The notes under the pieces: generated by a model | What the model was told of the DNA's origin: nothing | What the model saw: the letters and a program-made list of their open reading frames with translations, nothing else | Database searches by the model: none | In this document: positions 26,037 through 35,150 of the stretch, in pieces | How the letters are laid out: each line of letters starts with the position of its first letter | Numbering within the stretch: position 1 is the stretch's first letter | Position numbers and translations under genes: made by a program | Origin: Ruminococcaceae bacterium UBA1036 | GTDB taxonomy: Bacteria > Bacillota > Clostridia > Oscillospirales > Acutalibacteraceae | Length of the DNA stretch: 62,186 nt | Direction of reading: 5' to 3' | Assembly: GCA_002316805.1 (NCBI GenBank) | Contig: DCEF01000002.1 | Coordinates: forward strand, 1-62,186

Positions 26037-26273
26037 TCAGACTTTTACAAGTATTTTTGAAGAGACGTCAGTGCGCAGCGCAATCACGGCACCGCGTATC
26101 CAATACGCCACAGGATTGCCTGAAGGGCTTTTATAAAGCGGCTCAATTTCAGTTCCACGGATAATTCCGAGATCCAGCATACGCCTTCTGTCTGTCCCGT
26201 TCGACTTAAGTGAAACCACATTCGCTTTTCTGCCGACCGGCAGGCGGTCAAGCGGCATTTCCATACTGTTCAT
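26037..26273 (-). CDS. feoA: FeoA family ferrous iron transport protein
   Basis: A small cytosolic SH3-like protein of 78 residues (MNSMEMPLDRLPVGRKANVV onward) with the FeoA pattern RRRMLDLGIIRGTEIE and a terminal IRGAVIALR strand. FeoA binds and supports FeoB. The longer frame begins at 26318, but AAGGGGG lies before ATG 26273, so the shorter start is used. It is the first gene of the feoAB operon and is intact, in contrast to feoB about 95 bp downstream. Confidence 0.9.
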   Translation of the reverse strand: MNSMEMPLDRLPVGRKANVVSLKSNGTDRRRMLDLGIIRGTEIEPLYKSPSGNPVAYWIRGAVIALRTDVSSKILVKV

Positions 26274-26364
26274 GCAAGTTTCCCCCTTAATATGAATATG
26301 CAAAAAATAGATATGCATGGCTGCTTCCAGCAGGTTTGCCGCAGAAACAGCCTGATTATTTTCC

Positions 26365-26373
26365 TTAGGCTAA
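26365..26373. promoter_or_regulatory. possible half-site for the DtxR-type regulator
   Basis: TTAGGCTAA in the divergent feoA/regulator promoter region resembles one half of the DtxR-family consensus palindrome. The other half is degenerate, so this is a weak call. Confidence 0.3.
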
Positions 26374-26440
26374 TATATGGTTCTTAAACTGAAATTGTTA
26401 CAGTATACTTAAAACAAAATATATTAGGAGGAAAGTGTAA

Positions 26441-26923
26441 ATGAGCGGCGCAACAGAGCCTGGCTTCCGCACGGCGCGCGGATACCGGATGTTTGACCAA
26501 GAAAATGGGCGCCTTTCCCCGGCGCTTGAAGATTATCTTGAAATGATTTACCGCCTGTGTAAGGATAAGGGATATACACGTGTAGGCAAAATTTCAGAAT
26601 GCCTTCAGGTTAAGCCTTCGTCTGCATCAAAAATGATAGTTAAGCTCGCAGGCATGGATTATATACGGTACGGCCGTTATGAAATAATACAGCTTACAGA
26701 ATCCGGCAAAAAGCTCGGTTCATATTTTCTTGCACGTCACAATATCCTTACGGAATTTCTCAAGCTCATCGGCAGCAAAAACACTCTTGAAGAAGTGGAG
26801 CTTATAGAGCATCCGCTCACGGCTGCCACAGTTTCCAACCTGAAAATCCTTATCGACTTTTTCCGGTTAAACCCTGAAATTGAAAAAAAGTTTCGCATTT
26901 ACCGATCTAAGCAATTTGGGTAA
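26441..26923 (+). CDS. DtxR/MntR-type metal-dependent transcriptional regulator
   Basis: A 160-residue regulator with an N-terminal winged helix (SPALEDYLEMIYRL, VGKISECLQVKPSSASKMIVKL) and a dimerisation/metal domain (LARHNILTEFLKLIG, EVELIEHPLT) holding the His and Glu metal ligands; no SH3 domain. The start has a perfect AGGAGG. Divergent from feoAB, it probably represses iron uptake when Fe(II) is bound. The first 17 residues before MFDQENGRLSPALEDYLE are unusual for the family and may not be translated in full. Confidence 0.88.
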   Translation: MSGATEPGFRTARGYRMFDQENGRLSPALEDYLEMIYRLCKDKGYTRVGKISECLQVKPSSASKMIVKLAGMDYIRYGRYEIIQLTESGKKLGSYFLARHNILTEFLKLIGSKNTLEEVELIEHPLTAATVSNLKILIDFFRLNPEIEKKFRIYRSKQFG

Positions 26924-27044
26924 ATGAGGAAATCATATGCTTGCAATCAGCTTTATTTTTGCATTGCTACGCGGCTCTATGGCCGCGCGGTTGTATAATT
27001 GACACACAGTTTTAAATACGTTAATATGAAACTGGTGAATTAGC

Positions 27045-27953
27045 ATGACACTTCAGCAGATTAAATATTTTATCGCAGTAGCCAACAGCGGCTCCATAAG
27101 CAACGCCGCAAAATCCCTGTTTATATCCCAGCCAAGCCTTTCCGAAGCTTTGAAAAACCTTGAAAATGAAACCGGGCTGACACTTATGGTGCGCACTAAC
27201 CGCGGCGTCACCCTTACGCCTGACGGCCTTGAGTTTCTCGGCTACGCGCGCCAGATAACTGAACAGTACAAGCTCGCCGAAGACCATTTTATAAAAAAGA
27301 AAACAAGCAAGATTAAATTCAGCGTTTCAATGCAGCACTATTCTTTCGCCGTAAAGGCATTCGTTGAAACCGTAAAATATTTTGGTATGGACAAGTATGC
27401 CTTCGCTGTTTATGAAACACAGACGCACGAAGTAATAGAAAACGTTAAAAACTGGAGAAGTGAAATAGGCATACTGTATTTAAGCGATTTCAACGAAAAG
27501 GTTATCCGCAAACTGCTAAAGGGCAGCCAGCTCGAGTTCCACCCGCTTTTCCCGTGCTCAATATATGCCTATCTTTGGTGCGGGCATCCTCTCGCAGGCA
27601 GGGATGAGATAAGCATTGACGATTTGGAGGAATATCCCTGCCTTTCGTTTGACCAGGGTAGCAACAACTCCTTTTATTTTGCGGAAGAGGTCATGAGCAC
27701 ATACGATTACAAGCGGACAATCAAAGTCAACGACCGCGCAACCATGCTCAACCTGATGAAAGGCCTCAACGGCTACACTCTTTGTTCCGGCATCATTTGC
27801 ACAGAGTTGAACGGCCCAGAGTACAAAGCCGTAAAGCTTGAAACAGACGGCGTGATGAACATAGGCTATATTACGAGGGAACATACCTCTCTCAGCCAGA
27901 TTGGGAAACACTACCTTGAGGAGCTTATGAAATTTCAGGATGAAGTCCTGTGA
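27045..27953 (+). CDS. LysR family transcriptional regulator
   Basis: A 302-residue regulator with an N-terminal winged helix-turn-helix (MTLQQIKYFIAVANSGSISN, then AAKSLFISQPSLSEALKNLE) and a C-terminal effector-binding domain (about 90-295). No target is adjacent: the upstream gene is the iron regulator and the downstream neighbour converges. The effector cannot be predicted. A GGTGA-type ribosome-binding site precedes ATG. A terminator shared with spoIVA ends the gene. Confidence 0.92.
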   Translation: MTLQQIKYFIAVANSGSISNAAKSLFISQPSLSEALKNLENETGLTLMVRTNRGVTLTPDGLEFLGYARQITEQYKLAEDHFIKKKTSKIKFSVSMQHYSFAVKAFVETVKYFGMDKYAFAVYETQTHEVIENVKNWRSEIGILYLSDFNEKVIRKLLKGSQLEFHPLFPCSIYAYLWCGHPLAGRDEISIDDLEEYPCLSFDQGSNNSFYFAEEVMSTYDYKRTIKVNDRATMLNLMKGLNGYTLCSGIICTELNGPEYKAVKLETDGVMNIGYITREHTSLSQIGKHYLEELMKFQDEVL

Positions 27954-27968
27954 AAAGCCACGCTTATA

Positions 27969-28003
27969 TAAAAATCGGGCCGTCCAAAGCGGTCCGATTT
28001 TTA
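27969..28003. terminator. bidirectional terminator between LysR gene and spoIVA
   Basis: AAAATCGG-CCG pairs with CGG-CCGATTTT around a short loop, with A and T runs on the two sides, between convergent genes. Confidence 0.75.
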
Positions 28004-28023
28004 TGCTGATTTTAAAACCCACG

Positions 28024-29502
28024 CTAAAGTATTATGCAGATAAGCCCGTTGCAGCCCTCGTTGATAATGCGCTCTATCGTCTCCCTCACTTTTTCGCGCG
28101 TGTCTTCAGGCATACGCCTCAATTTTGCATGCAGGCCGTCATTGACAAGCTCATGCAGGCTTTTACCAAAAATATTCGAATCCCATATTTTCGACGGATT
28201 CGCCTCAAACTCTTTCAGTATATAATCTATAAGCTCCTGTGACTGCTGCTCTGAACCGACAATAGGAGTTATTTCCGTTGTAATCTGCGTTTTCAGCATG
28301 TGGATTGACGGTGCCGACGCTTTCAGCCGTATGCCGTAACGTCCTCCCTGCCGTATTATCTCCGGCTCAGCAAGGCTCAGCTCATCCGTGTCGGGCATTA
28401 CGATGCCATAACCGCCCTCTTCTGCATCATGGTATGCCGAGCCGATCTTGTCATAGACTTTCTTCATTTCCGCCATTTTCAGCATGCAGTCCATGAGGCT
28501 GCCCTCGTCACTTATTTCAAGCCCTGTCTTTTCGCCGAGCACTTTATAGAAAAGATCAGGTTTCAGGGTTATTGAAATTCTTGCACACCCTGTGCCAAGG
28601 TCAACAGAAGCGGTTTTTGCATCCGCAACATATTCACATTGCCTCGTATCTGATATTATGCCGTCCACATCCCTGATTTTAGAAACTTTGGAGGCCGAGT
28701 CTTTTATACACGAAAAAACAGAAGAACGCAGCCAGTGCCCTTTTTCAAGGGAGGAAATCCAGCGTGGCATTTCAACACGGACTTCTCTTACAGGGAACTC
28801 AAAGAGAATTTTGGACAGGATGTTGCGTATCTCTTCTTCTTCCATGTTTAGGCAGTTGACGGCAATGACAGGCACTTCATATTTTTTCTGCAGCCTGTTG
28901 CAGAGGGTTGCCACGTCTTCGGAAGCAGGGTCCACACAGTTTACAAGCACTATAAACGGCTTATTGATTTTTTTCAGCTCGTCGATGACGCGCTCCTCTG
29001 CTTCTTCATATTCGGCGCGCGGTATGTCACTTATGCTCCCGTCAGTTGTTATAACAAGGCCAATGGTCGAGTGCTCTGTTATTACTTTTTTCGTGCCTAT
29101 CTCCGCCGCCATATTGAACGGTATCGGCTCGTCATACCATGGCGTCATCACCATGCGCGGGTTATCGTCCTCTATGTACCCGAGGGCACTCGGCACAATA
29201 TACCCCACGCAGTCGATAAGGCGCACAGAAAAAGTGGCGCTGTTGTCGATATGGACGGTCACAGCCTTTTCCGGTATGAATTTCGGCTCCGTTGTCATTA
29301 TGGTACGGCCTGCTGCAGACTGCGGCATTTCGTCAACCGCCCGCTCGCGCGAATACTGCGAATCCATGTTGGGAACAACGATTGTGTCCATAAAGCGTTT
29401 TATGAAAGTTGACTTGCCTGTTCTCACCGGCCCAACAACACCGATATAGATATCGCCGTTTGTGCGCTCGGAAATATCCCTGTAAATATTGTGTTCTTCC
29501 AT
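28024..29502 (-). CDS. spoIVA: stage IV sporulation protein A, spore-coat ATPase
   Basis: The 492-residue protein begins MEEHNIYRDISERTNGDIYIG and has the P-loop VGPVRTGKST near residue 27, LIDCVGYIVPSA, and a NCVDP-type motif. It is the SpoIVA family, which hydrolyses ATP to polymerise into the basement layer of the spore coat on the forespore surface. Length matches the family. A purine-rich GGAGGGGGAGG ribosome-binding site precedes ATG. Transcription should depend on the mother-cell sigma factor SigE, but I did not identify the promoter. Confidence 0.96.
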   Translation of the reverse strand: MEEHNIYRDISERTNGDIYIGVVGPVRTGKSTFIKRFMDTIVVPNMDSQYSRERAVDEMPQSAAGRTIMTTEPKFIPEKAVTVHIDNSATFSVRLIDCVGYIVPSALGYIEDDNPRMVMTPWYDEPIPFNMAAEIGTKKVITEHSTIGLVITTDGSISDIPRAEYEEAEERVIDELKKINKPFIVLVNCVDPASEDVATLCNRLQKKYEVPVIAVNCLNMEEEEIRNILSKILFEFPVREVRVEMPRWISSLEKGHWLRSSVFSCIKDSASKVSKIRDVDGIISDTRQCEYVADAKTASVDLGTGCARISITLKPDLFYKVLGEKTGLEISDEGSLMDCMLKMAEMKKVYDKIGSAYHDAEEGGYGIVMPDTDELSLAEPEIIRQGGRYGIRLKASAPSIHMLKTQITTEITPIVGSEQQSQELIDYILKEFEANPSKIWDSNIFGKSLHELVNDGLHAKLRRMPEDTREKVRETIERIINEGCNGLICIIL

Positions 29503-29558
29503 TTTGCCTCCCCCTCCGGCAAGCTGTTTTGCCGTAACATTTTTAAAAATTAGGCATC

Positions 29559-31091
29559 CTACATTGGAATAAGCAGCATCCCCCTATTCTCAGCAGAGTC
29601 CCCTTCAATGCAGTTTTCCTCACGGATAGAAGCCGCGGACGTCCGGTATTCGCGTGCTATGTTCCATAGGCTTTCACCGGCATCGGCAAAATACAAGCAG
29701 AGCGAAACAGATGGGTCGCGTGCTACCGGCTTAGTCTCATCTGCTGTCACAGACGCTATTGCCTTATATGTAACGCGCTGCATGACTTCAGCCCTTATGC
29801 GGAGCTCTGTTTTTGTTTCTATGCCCTTTCCGGAAATGTGATAGCTTATGGCACCTGCGGTTACTGATGGTTCGCATTTTAAATCGCCCGCTGAGGCGCA
29901 TGGAAGCTCATGGGTAAAATCTATAAGCCGCTCAAAGTAAAACGGTGTCCCCTGCTCGTTCTGGGCAAGCACACAAAGGCTGTATTTGCCTTTAAGCGCT
30001 ACTTTGCCGTCTTTAACTTCTGCCGAGGCATTCGCCATCTCGCTCCAGACGTCTATAACCTTGCTTACCTGATTGTCTTCCATGCCTATCTGTGCCTTAT
30101 GCATGAGTGTGTCCTCAAGCACTTCAGCAAGGCTTTCGACAGTTTTCTGCCTCTCATCAATATTGATATCATACTTTCGTGAAAAAGCGTCGTTGACTAT
30201 TGTGATGTCCGTTTTTCGGTAAGCCTGAACGGAGGCGTGGATTTTCACTTGAGTGTCAAAGTATGACTTGTCGCCCGAGTAATCACTTTTAACCTGCGCA
30301 TCGATATTCGAAACTTCCATTTTTACAGAGCACAGGCACTCCTCATCAGCGCCGCTGCAGTCGAGCATCTGTGAAAACGGTATTGTATATTCCATAGTTT
30401 CAAGAGCGGGATTTTCACCGGCTGCCATGTAAAGGAAGCGCACATTCACCTGCCCCTGCGCCATCAGTTTTCCTGCGGCTATTTTGCAGCTGCCTGGAAC
30501 AATGTATGCATCTGAGCGCACAATGGAATCGGCAGGCGGCTTACCTTGGCCAAGCTCAAGCACTTCGTCTACACTAAACTGCTGCTGGGAAAATCCAGCA
30601 AGCTGATTCATTGAAACCGACGTTTTCAGCTGCTCAATGTCATCGCCGGAAATATTGCCGACAATTTCATTCTGGCCTGTGCCTACCACCTTTGCACAGA
30701 TGGAAAAGGAGCCGTGGACACTCAGCCTGCGCGGGCTCGAAGCACGGCAGTTTACATACTCAACACGCGCGGAAGCAAAAATCATGGCATTGTCTGCCTG
30801 CTGCTTAAGGGATATTTCCGCTGAAAAAGGGTCATTTGATTCATAGTACCTCACGCATTTTGCATCCGGGTCAAGATAAAAAATTTTTACTGTGTAGTTT
30901 CCGTCAAGCATAAGGCGGTCGCCCGTAATGCTGCGCGACGTGATCCTTGGGTAAATCTGGCATTTGAGTATCCGCTGGATATCAGGGCAGTAATCGGGAA
31001 GAGTGACATCCATATCAACAGGCTGTTCCTGGCAACCGTCGAAAATAACTTCTCCAGCAGCTATTCTTTCGCGTTCGAGCGCATAGTCCAT
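29559..31091 (-). CDS. SPOCS (DUF3794) and LysM domain protein
   Basis: A 510-residue protein with repeated SPOCS (DUF3794) domains: the first begins IFDGCQEQPVDMDVTLPDYCPDIQRIL, with later copies around 180-290 and 340-440. A C-terminal LysM-like domain follows (FADAGESLWNIAREYRTSAASI). Proteins of this build are sporulation associated in Clostridia (SafA/SipL-like logic), and Clostridioides SipL binds SpoIVA. Its position directly upstream of spoIVA in the same direction makes a coat-tethering partner role likely. Ribosome-binding site AAGGAGAG precedes ATG. Confidence 0.85.
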   Translation of the reverse strand: MDYALERERIAAGEVIFDGCQEQPVDMDVTLPDYCPDIQRILKCQIYPRITSRSITGDRLMLDGNYTVKIFYLDPDAKCVRYYESNDPFSAEISLKQQADNAMIFASARVEYVNCRASSPRRLSVHGSFSICAKVVGTGQNEIVGNISGDDIEQLKTSVSMNQLAGFSQQQFSVDEVLELGQGKPPADSIVRSDAYIVPGSCKIAAGKLMAQGQVNVRFLYMAAGENPALETMEYTIPFSQMLDCSGADEECLCSVKMEVSNIDAQVKSDYSGDKSYFDTQVKIHASVQAYRKTDITIVNDAFSRKYDINIDERQKTVESLAEVLEDTLMHKAQIGMEDNQVSKVIDVWSEMANASAEVKDGKVALKGKYSLCVLAQNEQGTPFYFERLIDFTHELPCASAGDLKCEPSVTAGAISYHISGKGIETKTELRIRAEVMQRVTYKAIASVTADETKPVARDPSVSLCLYFADAGESLWNIAREYRTSAASIREENCIEGDSAENRGMLLIPM

Positions 31092-31387
31092 TTAAGATCT
31101 CTCCTTCTCCTCTTTCTAAATAATGGTATTCAGGACTCGTCTGATTTATTACCGCCAAAATCATAAAAGGAAAAATATCCCCTGCCACAATATTTTGCCG
31201 ACGCACATATTTCCACCAAATTCTGATTATATACAACCTGTGAACTTTTGGGGCTCCAGCCTTTTATAAACATTCGATATGAACCTTCATGCATCATATG
31301 CTGCGTAATTGCAGCGTATTTTAAGAAAGTGTATAATTGTATTGTTGAAGAAGAAAAACGCAGTAATTATTTTATTTGGAGGCCATT

Positions 31388-31681
31388 ATGCGAAAAAAAG
31401 TTGGCTGGCATGAACAAGGCCTTATCCCAATTTTGCTTTATTTTCAGAATGGCGGGACATTTACAGGAAGTGTAAACAACAGCGGAGAAAAAGAGTTCCG
31501 CTACCGGCTTTCCCCTACCGATGGAAAGATAAAGGCTGAAGTGTGGTATGGCCCATTCTGCTATGAAAAGAGTGAAATACTTGGCAATGCCGAATTTGCC
31601 ATGGACGAAAACGGAAGGTCATCTGCAATCGACTGGATAGAGGAAAAATATGAAACTATGATTCCCCGGCGGCCTGCATGA
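31388..31681 (+). CDS. small conserved-looking hypothetical protein (97 aa)
   Basis: A 97-residue soluble protein (MRKKVGWHEQGLIPILLYFQ onward) rich in beta-forming residues (FRYRLSPTD, AEVWYGPFCYE), ending WIEEKYETMIPRRPA. GGAGG lies 5 nt before ATG. I do not recognise a characterised family. The 296 bp upstream separate it from the divergent SPOCS gene and show only A/T-rich promoter-like sequence. It is followed by a SpoIVFA/FB-like pair, so a sporulation role is possible by location only. Confidence 0.65.
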   Translation: MRKKVGWHEQGLIPILLYFQNGGTFTGSVNNSGEKEFRYRLSPTDGKIKAEVWYGPFCYEKSEILGNAEFAMDENGRSSAIDWIEEKYETMIPRRPA

Positions 31682-31831
31682 AAAGCCAGCCCTTAATTTT
31701 AATTGCCCGTAATTAGATATAGCAAAACAGGGCCCTGAAAATTATTATATTTCGCCTTGTCCGGTAATGTCTCTGCCACTTTAGTCATATTCTTATTAGA
31801 AAAGGACAAAACAGGCAGGAGGTGCAGCATT

Positions 31832-32245
31832 ATGGGCAGTGGATACCGCAAAGGCACTGACGATCCGCCCGCGTTTGACTATGACGACAATGCCTATGAA
31901 GATGAAAGCAAAAATCCTGAGGAGCAGCCAAAGCCGGCTGGGCATGGCGGCAAGGCACAGCTTTTGACGTCGATACAGATTTTCAGCAGCCTTGTTATTC
32001 TGGCTGCAGCAATAGTTCTCAGGATGTCGCACACGGACATGTACCAAAAGGTAAGGTCATGGTATATCTCAGCCGTAAATAATTCCATTGTCGCCGACGA
32101 GCAGCTTGGCAAGGCCAAAAAAACTGTTGTGGACCTATGTGGCAACCTTTCGTCAATACGCGGGCATGGGCAGAATGTTACTGATTTTGCAGATTCCGGC
32201 GCATCGTCTGCAAAAGAAAAAGATTCTGCTGCCAGCAGCAAATAG
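31832..32245 (+). CDS. single-pass membrane protein paired with the site-2 protease (SpoIVFA-like candidate)
   Basis: A 137-residue protein with an acidic cytosolic head (1-40), one membrane segment (about 43-64, LLTSIQIFSSLVILAAAIVL) and a 70-residue outer tail. AGGAGGT precedes ATG by 8 nt. Its stop is 3 nt before the start of the SpoIVFB-type protease, so they are co-translated. In known systems SpoIVFA is a one-pass partner that tethers and regulates SpoIVFB; here the LytM-like domain of Bacillus SpoIVFA is missing. The assignment rests on topology and neighbour, not on sequence match. Confidence 0.6.
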   Translation: MGSGYRKGTDDPPAFDYDDNAYEDESKNPEEQPKPAGHGGKAQLLTSIQIFSSLVILAAAIVLRMSHTDMYQKVRSWYISAVNNSIVADEQLGKAKKTVVDLCGNLSSIRGHGQNVTDFADSGASSAKEKDSAASSK

Positions 32246-32248
32246 CGC

Positions 32249-32839
32249 GTGACTTTTAAAATTGGCGGATGCCGAATTACCATTAGCTACCTCTTCCTTG
32301 CCATAATAGCTCTGGCTATGTCATTTGACAGAAGTAGAGCCGCTTCAGCAGGCCTTTTGTGCGCTGCGCTTCATGAAGCGGCGCACCTCGCCGCAATGAA
32401 GGCGGTAGGAGAATTCCCAAGAGAAATATGTTTTACGCCTTTCGGTATAGATATCATAAATGGCAGCAGTATCGGCAAAAGCTATAAACACGATGCTGTG
32501 GTTTCTCTTGCCGGCCCTTTGGCTAACCTCGCTGCAGTTGCGGTGTGCCTGCCTGTATGCGGCAAACAGTCTTTCATGTTTGTAGGAAACGCAGCATTGT
32601 TTCTGCTTAACATTCTGCCAATCGTCCCGCTTGACGGCGGGCAGGCGCTGGTTTCTCTGCTGTGCCTGCGCATAGAGCCCGCCAAAGCGGAAAAAATCGT
32701 TTCGGTTATTTCTTTTATTTTCCTTTTACCGCTGGCAATAGTAGGATTTTTGCTTCTGCTGCGTTCTAAATGGAATTTCACGCTTCTGGCCGCCGCATGC
32801 TATTTAATGGCATTGCTGCTCATGAAGCGCGTAAGATAG
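32249..32839 (+). CDS. site-2 protease family protein (SpoIVFB-like, M50)
   Basis: The 196-residue integral membrane zinc protease has the HExxH motif as HEAAH (42-46) and the third ligand in NILPIVPLDGG (D129), within about five to six hydrophobic segments. The size and lack of a PDZ or CBS domain fit SpoIVFB-type enzymes, which cut pro-sigma-K inside the mother-cell membrane. It starts at GTG, coupled to the upstream membrane protein. No substrate is visible here; other M50 roles are possible. Confidence 0.82.
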   Translation: MTFKIGGCRITISYLFLAIIALAMSFDRSRAASAGLLCAALHEAAHLAAMKAVGEFPREICFTPFGIDIINGSSIGKSYKHDAVVSLAGPLANLAAVAVCLPVCGKQSFMFVGNAALFLLNILPIVPLDGGQALVSLLCLRIEPAKAEKIVSVISFIFLLPLAIVGFLLLLRSKWNFTLLAAACYLMALLLMKRVR

Positions 32840-32845
32840 GCACAA

Positions 32846-32883
32846 AAAGTGGCTCCTACAGAAAACCTGCAGGAGCCACTTAC
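32846..32883. terminator. bidirectional terminator between protease gene and pyk
   Basis: AAGTGGCTCCTACAG pairs with CTGCAGGAGCCACTT around a 5-nt loop, flanked by an A-run on the left (U-run for the minus transcript), between convergent genes. Confidence 0.85.
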
Positions 32884-32900
32884 TTAAACATTATTACAAA

Positions 32901-34658
32901 TCAGCCGGGGCACTTTTCGCTTCCGCTGTAAACAATCCCGCGCGTAGAGTCAACAGTAACCGTTGTCCCGCTTTTTAAAATCTTTGTAGCATTATTAGCG
33001 CCTACAATGACAGCCTTGTCAAGCGCTAATCCGACAATAGCGGCGTGTGAGTTCATGCCCGGGCGTTCCGCTATTATGGCGGAAGCCTGGCGCAGATATG
33101 GAAGCAGCTCATTTGTTGTTTCCGGGACTACAAGCACATCGCCTTCCGAAAGATTATTTTTCACTTCTTCACTGCTCTTGCAGACACATACATTGCCGCA
33201 GACAGCTCCTTTAGTCACGCCTGTTCCGGAAACAAGCACATCGCCGACAAGCTGGACTTTAAGTAGGTTTGTCGTTCCTGACATTCCAAGCGGCACACCT
33301 GCCGTGATTACAACAAGCTCACCGTCTTTAACAAGGCCGTTCTTTTCCGCTACGTTCACCACATGGTCAAAAAGTTCATCGGTATTATCCTTTTCCTCAA
33401 CCATAATCGGTATGACGCCCCACGAAAGGTTCATCTGCCTCAGCACAGTCGGGTCTGTTGTGCCGCTGATAATAGGGCAGTTCGGGCGATAACGCGAAAT
33501 CATGCGCGCCGTGCGGCCCGATTTTGTAACAGTGAGGATAGCGGCTGCACCCAAGTCGTGGGCCGTTGTGCACGTTGCATGTGAAATTGCCGAAGTCACA
33601 TCGCTAAGTGTGTCTATATCCTTATTCTGGCGGAAGCGCTGCACATAATCTATGTCACGCTCCGTGCGCTCCGCAATTTTTGCCATAGTCTGGACTGCCT
33701 GTACTGGATAAGAGCCCGCCGCCGTTTCGCCTGAAAGCATTATGGCGCTTGTGCCGTCATATATGGCATTTGCTACATCTGTTGTCTCCGCGCGTGTCGG
33801 GCGCGGGTTCTTAATCATTGAATCAAGCATCTGCGTCGCGGTTATGACTTGACGGCCCGCGGCTGAAACTTTTTTAATAAGCTTCTTCTGAATTATCGGT
33901 ATTTCCTCCAGCGGTACCTCAACGCCGAGGTCGCCGCGTGCTACCATTACGCCATCGGAAACGCGTATAATGTCATCGATGTTTTCCACACCGCCGGCAG
34001 ATTCTATTTTTGCAATTATTTTAATTTTATGGCAGTCAAGTTTTTCAAGCTCACTGCGCAGGTCAAGAATGTCCTGTGCAGTGCGCGTAAAAGACGCAGC
34101 AATAAAATCAAAATCTTCGTGCACAGCAAAAGCGATATCAGAGCGGTCTTTATCGCTTATGAATGGAAGGGAAAGATGTATGCCGGGCACATTAATGCTC
34201 TTGTGTGATGAAACCTCGCCGCCGTTCATTACCGTGCAGTGGATATCAGTGTCTGTTGTAGAATCGACGTTAAGTTCAATCAATCCGTCGTCAATCAGTA
34301 TTCTTGTACCCGGCATTACTTCTTTAGGGAGCCGCTTAAAAGAAACAGAGCATATGGAGCTTGTCCCCGGTACTGTGCGGCTCGTAACCGTATATTTGCT
34401 CCCCTTTTTCAGGGTAACTGGATGGTCAAATTCACCGGTGCGTATTTCCGGCCCCTTTGTATCAAGCATCAGAGCAATAGGAAGGTTAAGTTCAGCACGC
34501 AGCTTCTTGACCATATTAGCATAGCCTTTCTGCTGTTCATGCGTTCCGTGCGAAAAATTCAGCCTTGCAACGTTCATGCCGCTAAGCATCATCTGTCGAA
34601 TGATATCTTCGTTACCAGTAGCAGGGCCAAGCGTGCATACGATTTTAGTTTTTCTCAT
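32901..34658 (-). CDS. pyk: pyruvate kinase with C-terminal extra domain
   Basis: The 585-residue enzyme makes ATP and pyruvate from phosphoenolpyruvate and ADP. It starts MRKTKIVCTLGPAT; the pyruvate-kinase signature IKIIAKIESAGG and the MVARGDLGVEVPLEEIP and TATQMLDSM motifs follow. Beyond the usual C-terminal domain (to about residue 475) it carries the PEP-utilising-enzyme-like extension with GMNSHAAIVGLALDKAVIVG, as in Bacillus and many Clostridia. A longer frame starts at 34691, but ATG 34658 is preceded by GAGG and fits the family. Confidence 0.95.
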   Translation of the reverse strand: MRKTKIVCTLGPATGNEDIIRQMMLSGMNVARLNFSHGTHEQQKGYANMVKKLRAELNLPIALMLDTKGPEIRTGEFDHPVTLKKGSKYTVTSRTVPGTSSICSVSFKRLPKEVMPGTRILIDDGLIELNVDSTTDTDIHCTVMNGGEVSSHKSINVPGIHLSLPFISDKDRSDIAFAVHEDFDFIAASFTRTAQDILDLRSELEKLDCHKIKIIAKIESAGGVENIDDIIRVSDGVMVARGDLGVEVPLEEIPIIQKKLIKKVSAAGRQVITATQMLDSMIKNPRPTRAETTDVANAIYDGTSAIMLSGETAAGSYPVQAVQTMAKIAERTERDIDYVQRFRQNKDIDTLSDVTSAISHATCTTAHDLGAAAILTVTKSGRTARMISRYRPNCPIISGTTDPTVLRQMNLSWGVIPIMVEEKDNTDELFDHVVNVAEKNGLVKDGELVVITAGVPLGMSGTTNLLKVQLVGDVLVSGTGVTKGAVCGNVCVCKSSEEVKNNLSEGDVLVVPETTNELLPYLRQASAIIAERPGMNSHAAIVGLALDKAVIVGANNATKILKSGTTVTVDSTRGIVYSGSEKCPG

Positions 34659-34837
34659 GTTTTTAAGTAACCTCGATTCCGAATTTTTCATGCATCTGAA
34701 AAAGCTTTTAAAAATTTATCCCATTCTAAATAATACTACCGTTTCCGCAATAAATCAAATGCAAATTAAAGTATCATGAGAAAAATGTGAGAGCACGCGC
34801 AAAAGTTGCACGAAAATGTCGCCATTTAAAAGGAAAA

Positions 34838-34871
34838 AGCGCACAGGCTTGCAACCGGCTGTGCGTTTTTT
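34838..34871. terminator. terminator next to the 48-aa gene
   Basis: CGCACAG (34840-34846) and CTGTGCG (34859-34865) form a stem, with T6 on one side and an A-rich flank on the other. It ends the small minus-strand gene. Confidence 0.75.
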
Positions 34872-34872
34872 G

Positions 34873-35019
34873 TTATCTTTCTTTAACAATCGACTCAAGG
34901 CATAAAATCAAATCATTCATGGTGTTTAGCTGCACGTTTTTTCCAAGTATTTCATTTTTTAATTCGATTGGCAGCGACTCAAACCGTTCCCGTAGATCAG
35001 GGCTTACATACGATGCCAT
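34873..35019 (-). CDS. 48-aa small protein, not recognised
   Basis: A short minus-strand gene: MASYVSPDLRERFESL at the start, a helical middle (PIELKNEILGKNVQLNT) and ending CLESIVKER. GAGGTG lies 8 nt before ATG at 35019 and a terminator directly follows the stop, so it is a complete transcription unit. Sequence is amphipathic and mostly helical; I do not know its function. It is isolated between pyk (divergent side) and groEL. Confidence 0.65.
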   Translation of the reverse strand: MASYVSPDLRERFESLPIELKNEILGKNVQLNTMNDLILCLESIVKER

Positions 35020-35098
35020 TTTTACATCACCTCATGTTTATCATATCCAGCAAATTTGTTTTAAAACAGATTGAGCCATATTAAATTTGAGCACAAAA

Positions 35099-35132
35099 AA
35101 ACAGGCAGATGCCAGAAAGCATCCGCCTGTGA
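35099..35132 (-). terminator. terminator of groESL
   Basis: ACAGGCGGATGC / GCATCTGCCTGT (one mismatch) at 35101-35130 with a U7-type tail on the minus strand, 20 nt after the groEL stop. Confidence 0.85.
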
Positions 35133-35150
35133 TTATTCGGAATCTATCTT

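Noticed and set aside
26970..26990. CGCGGC/GCCGCG hairpin after the DtxR-type gene as terminator
   Set aside because: Only a 6-bp stem without a U-run; too weak to call.
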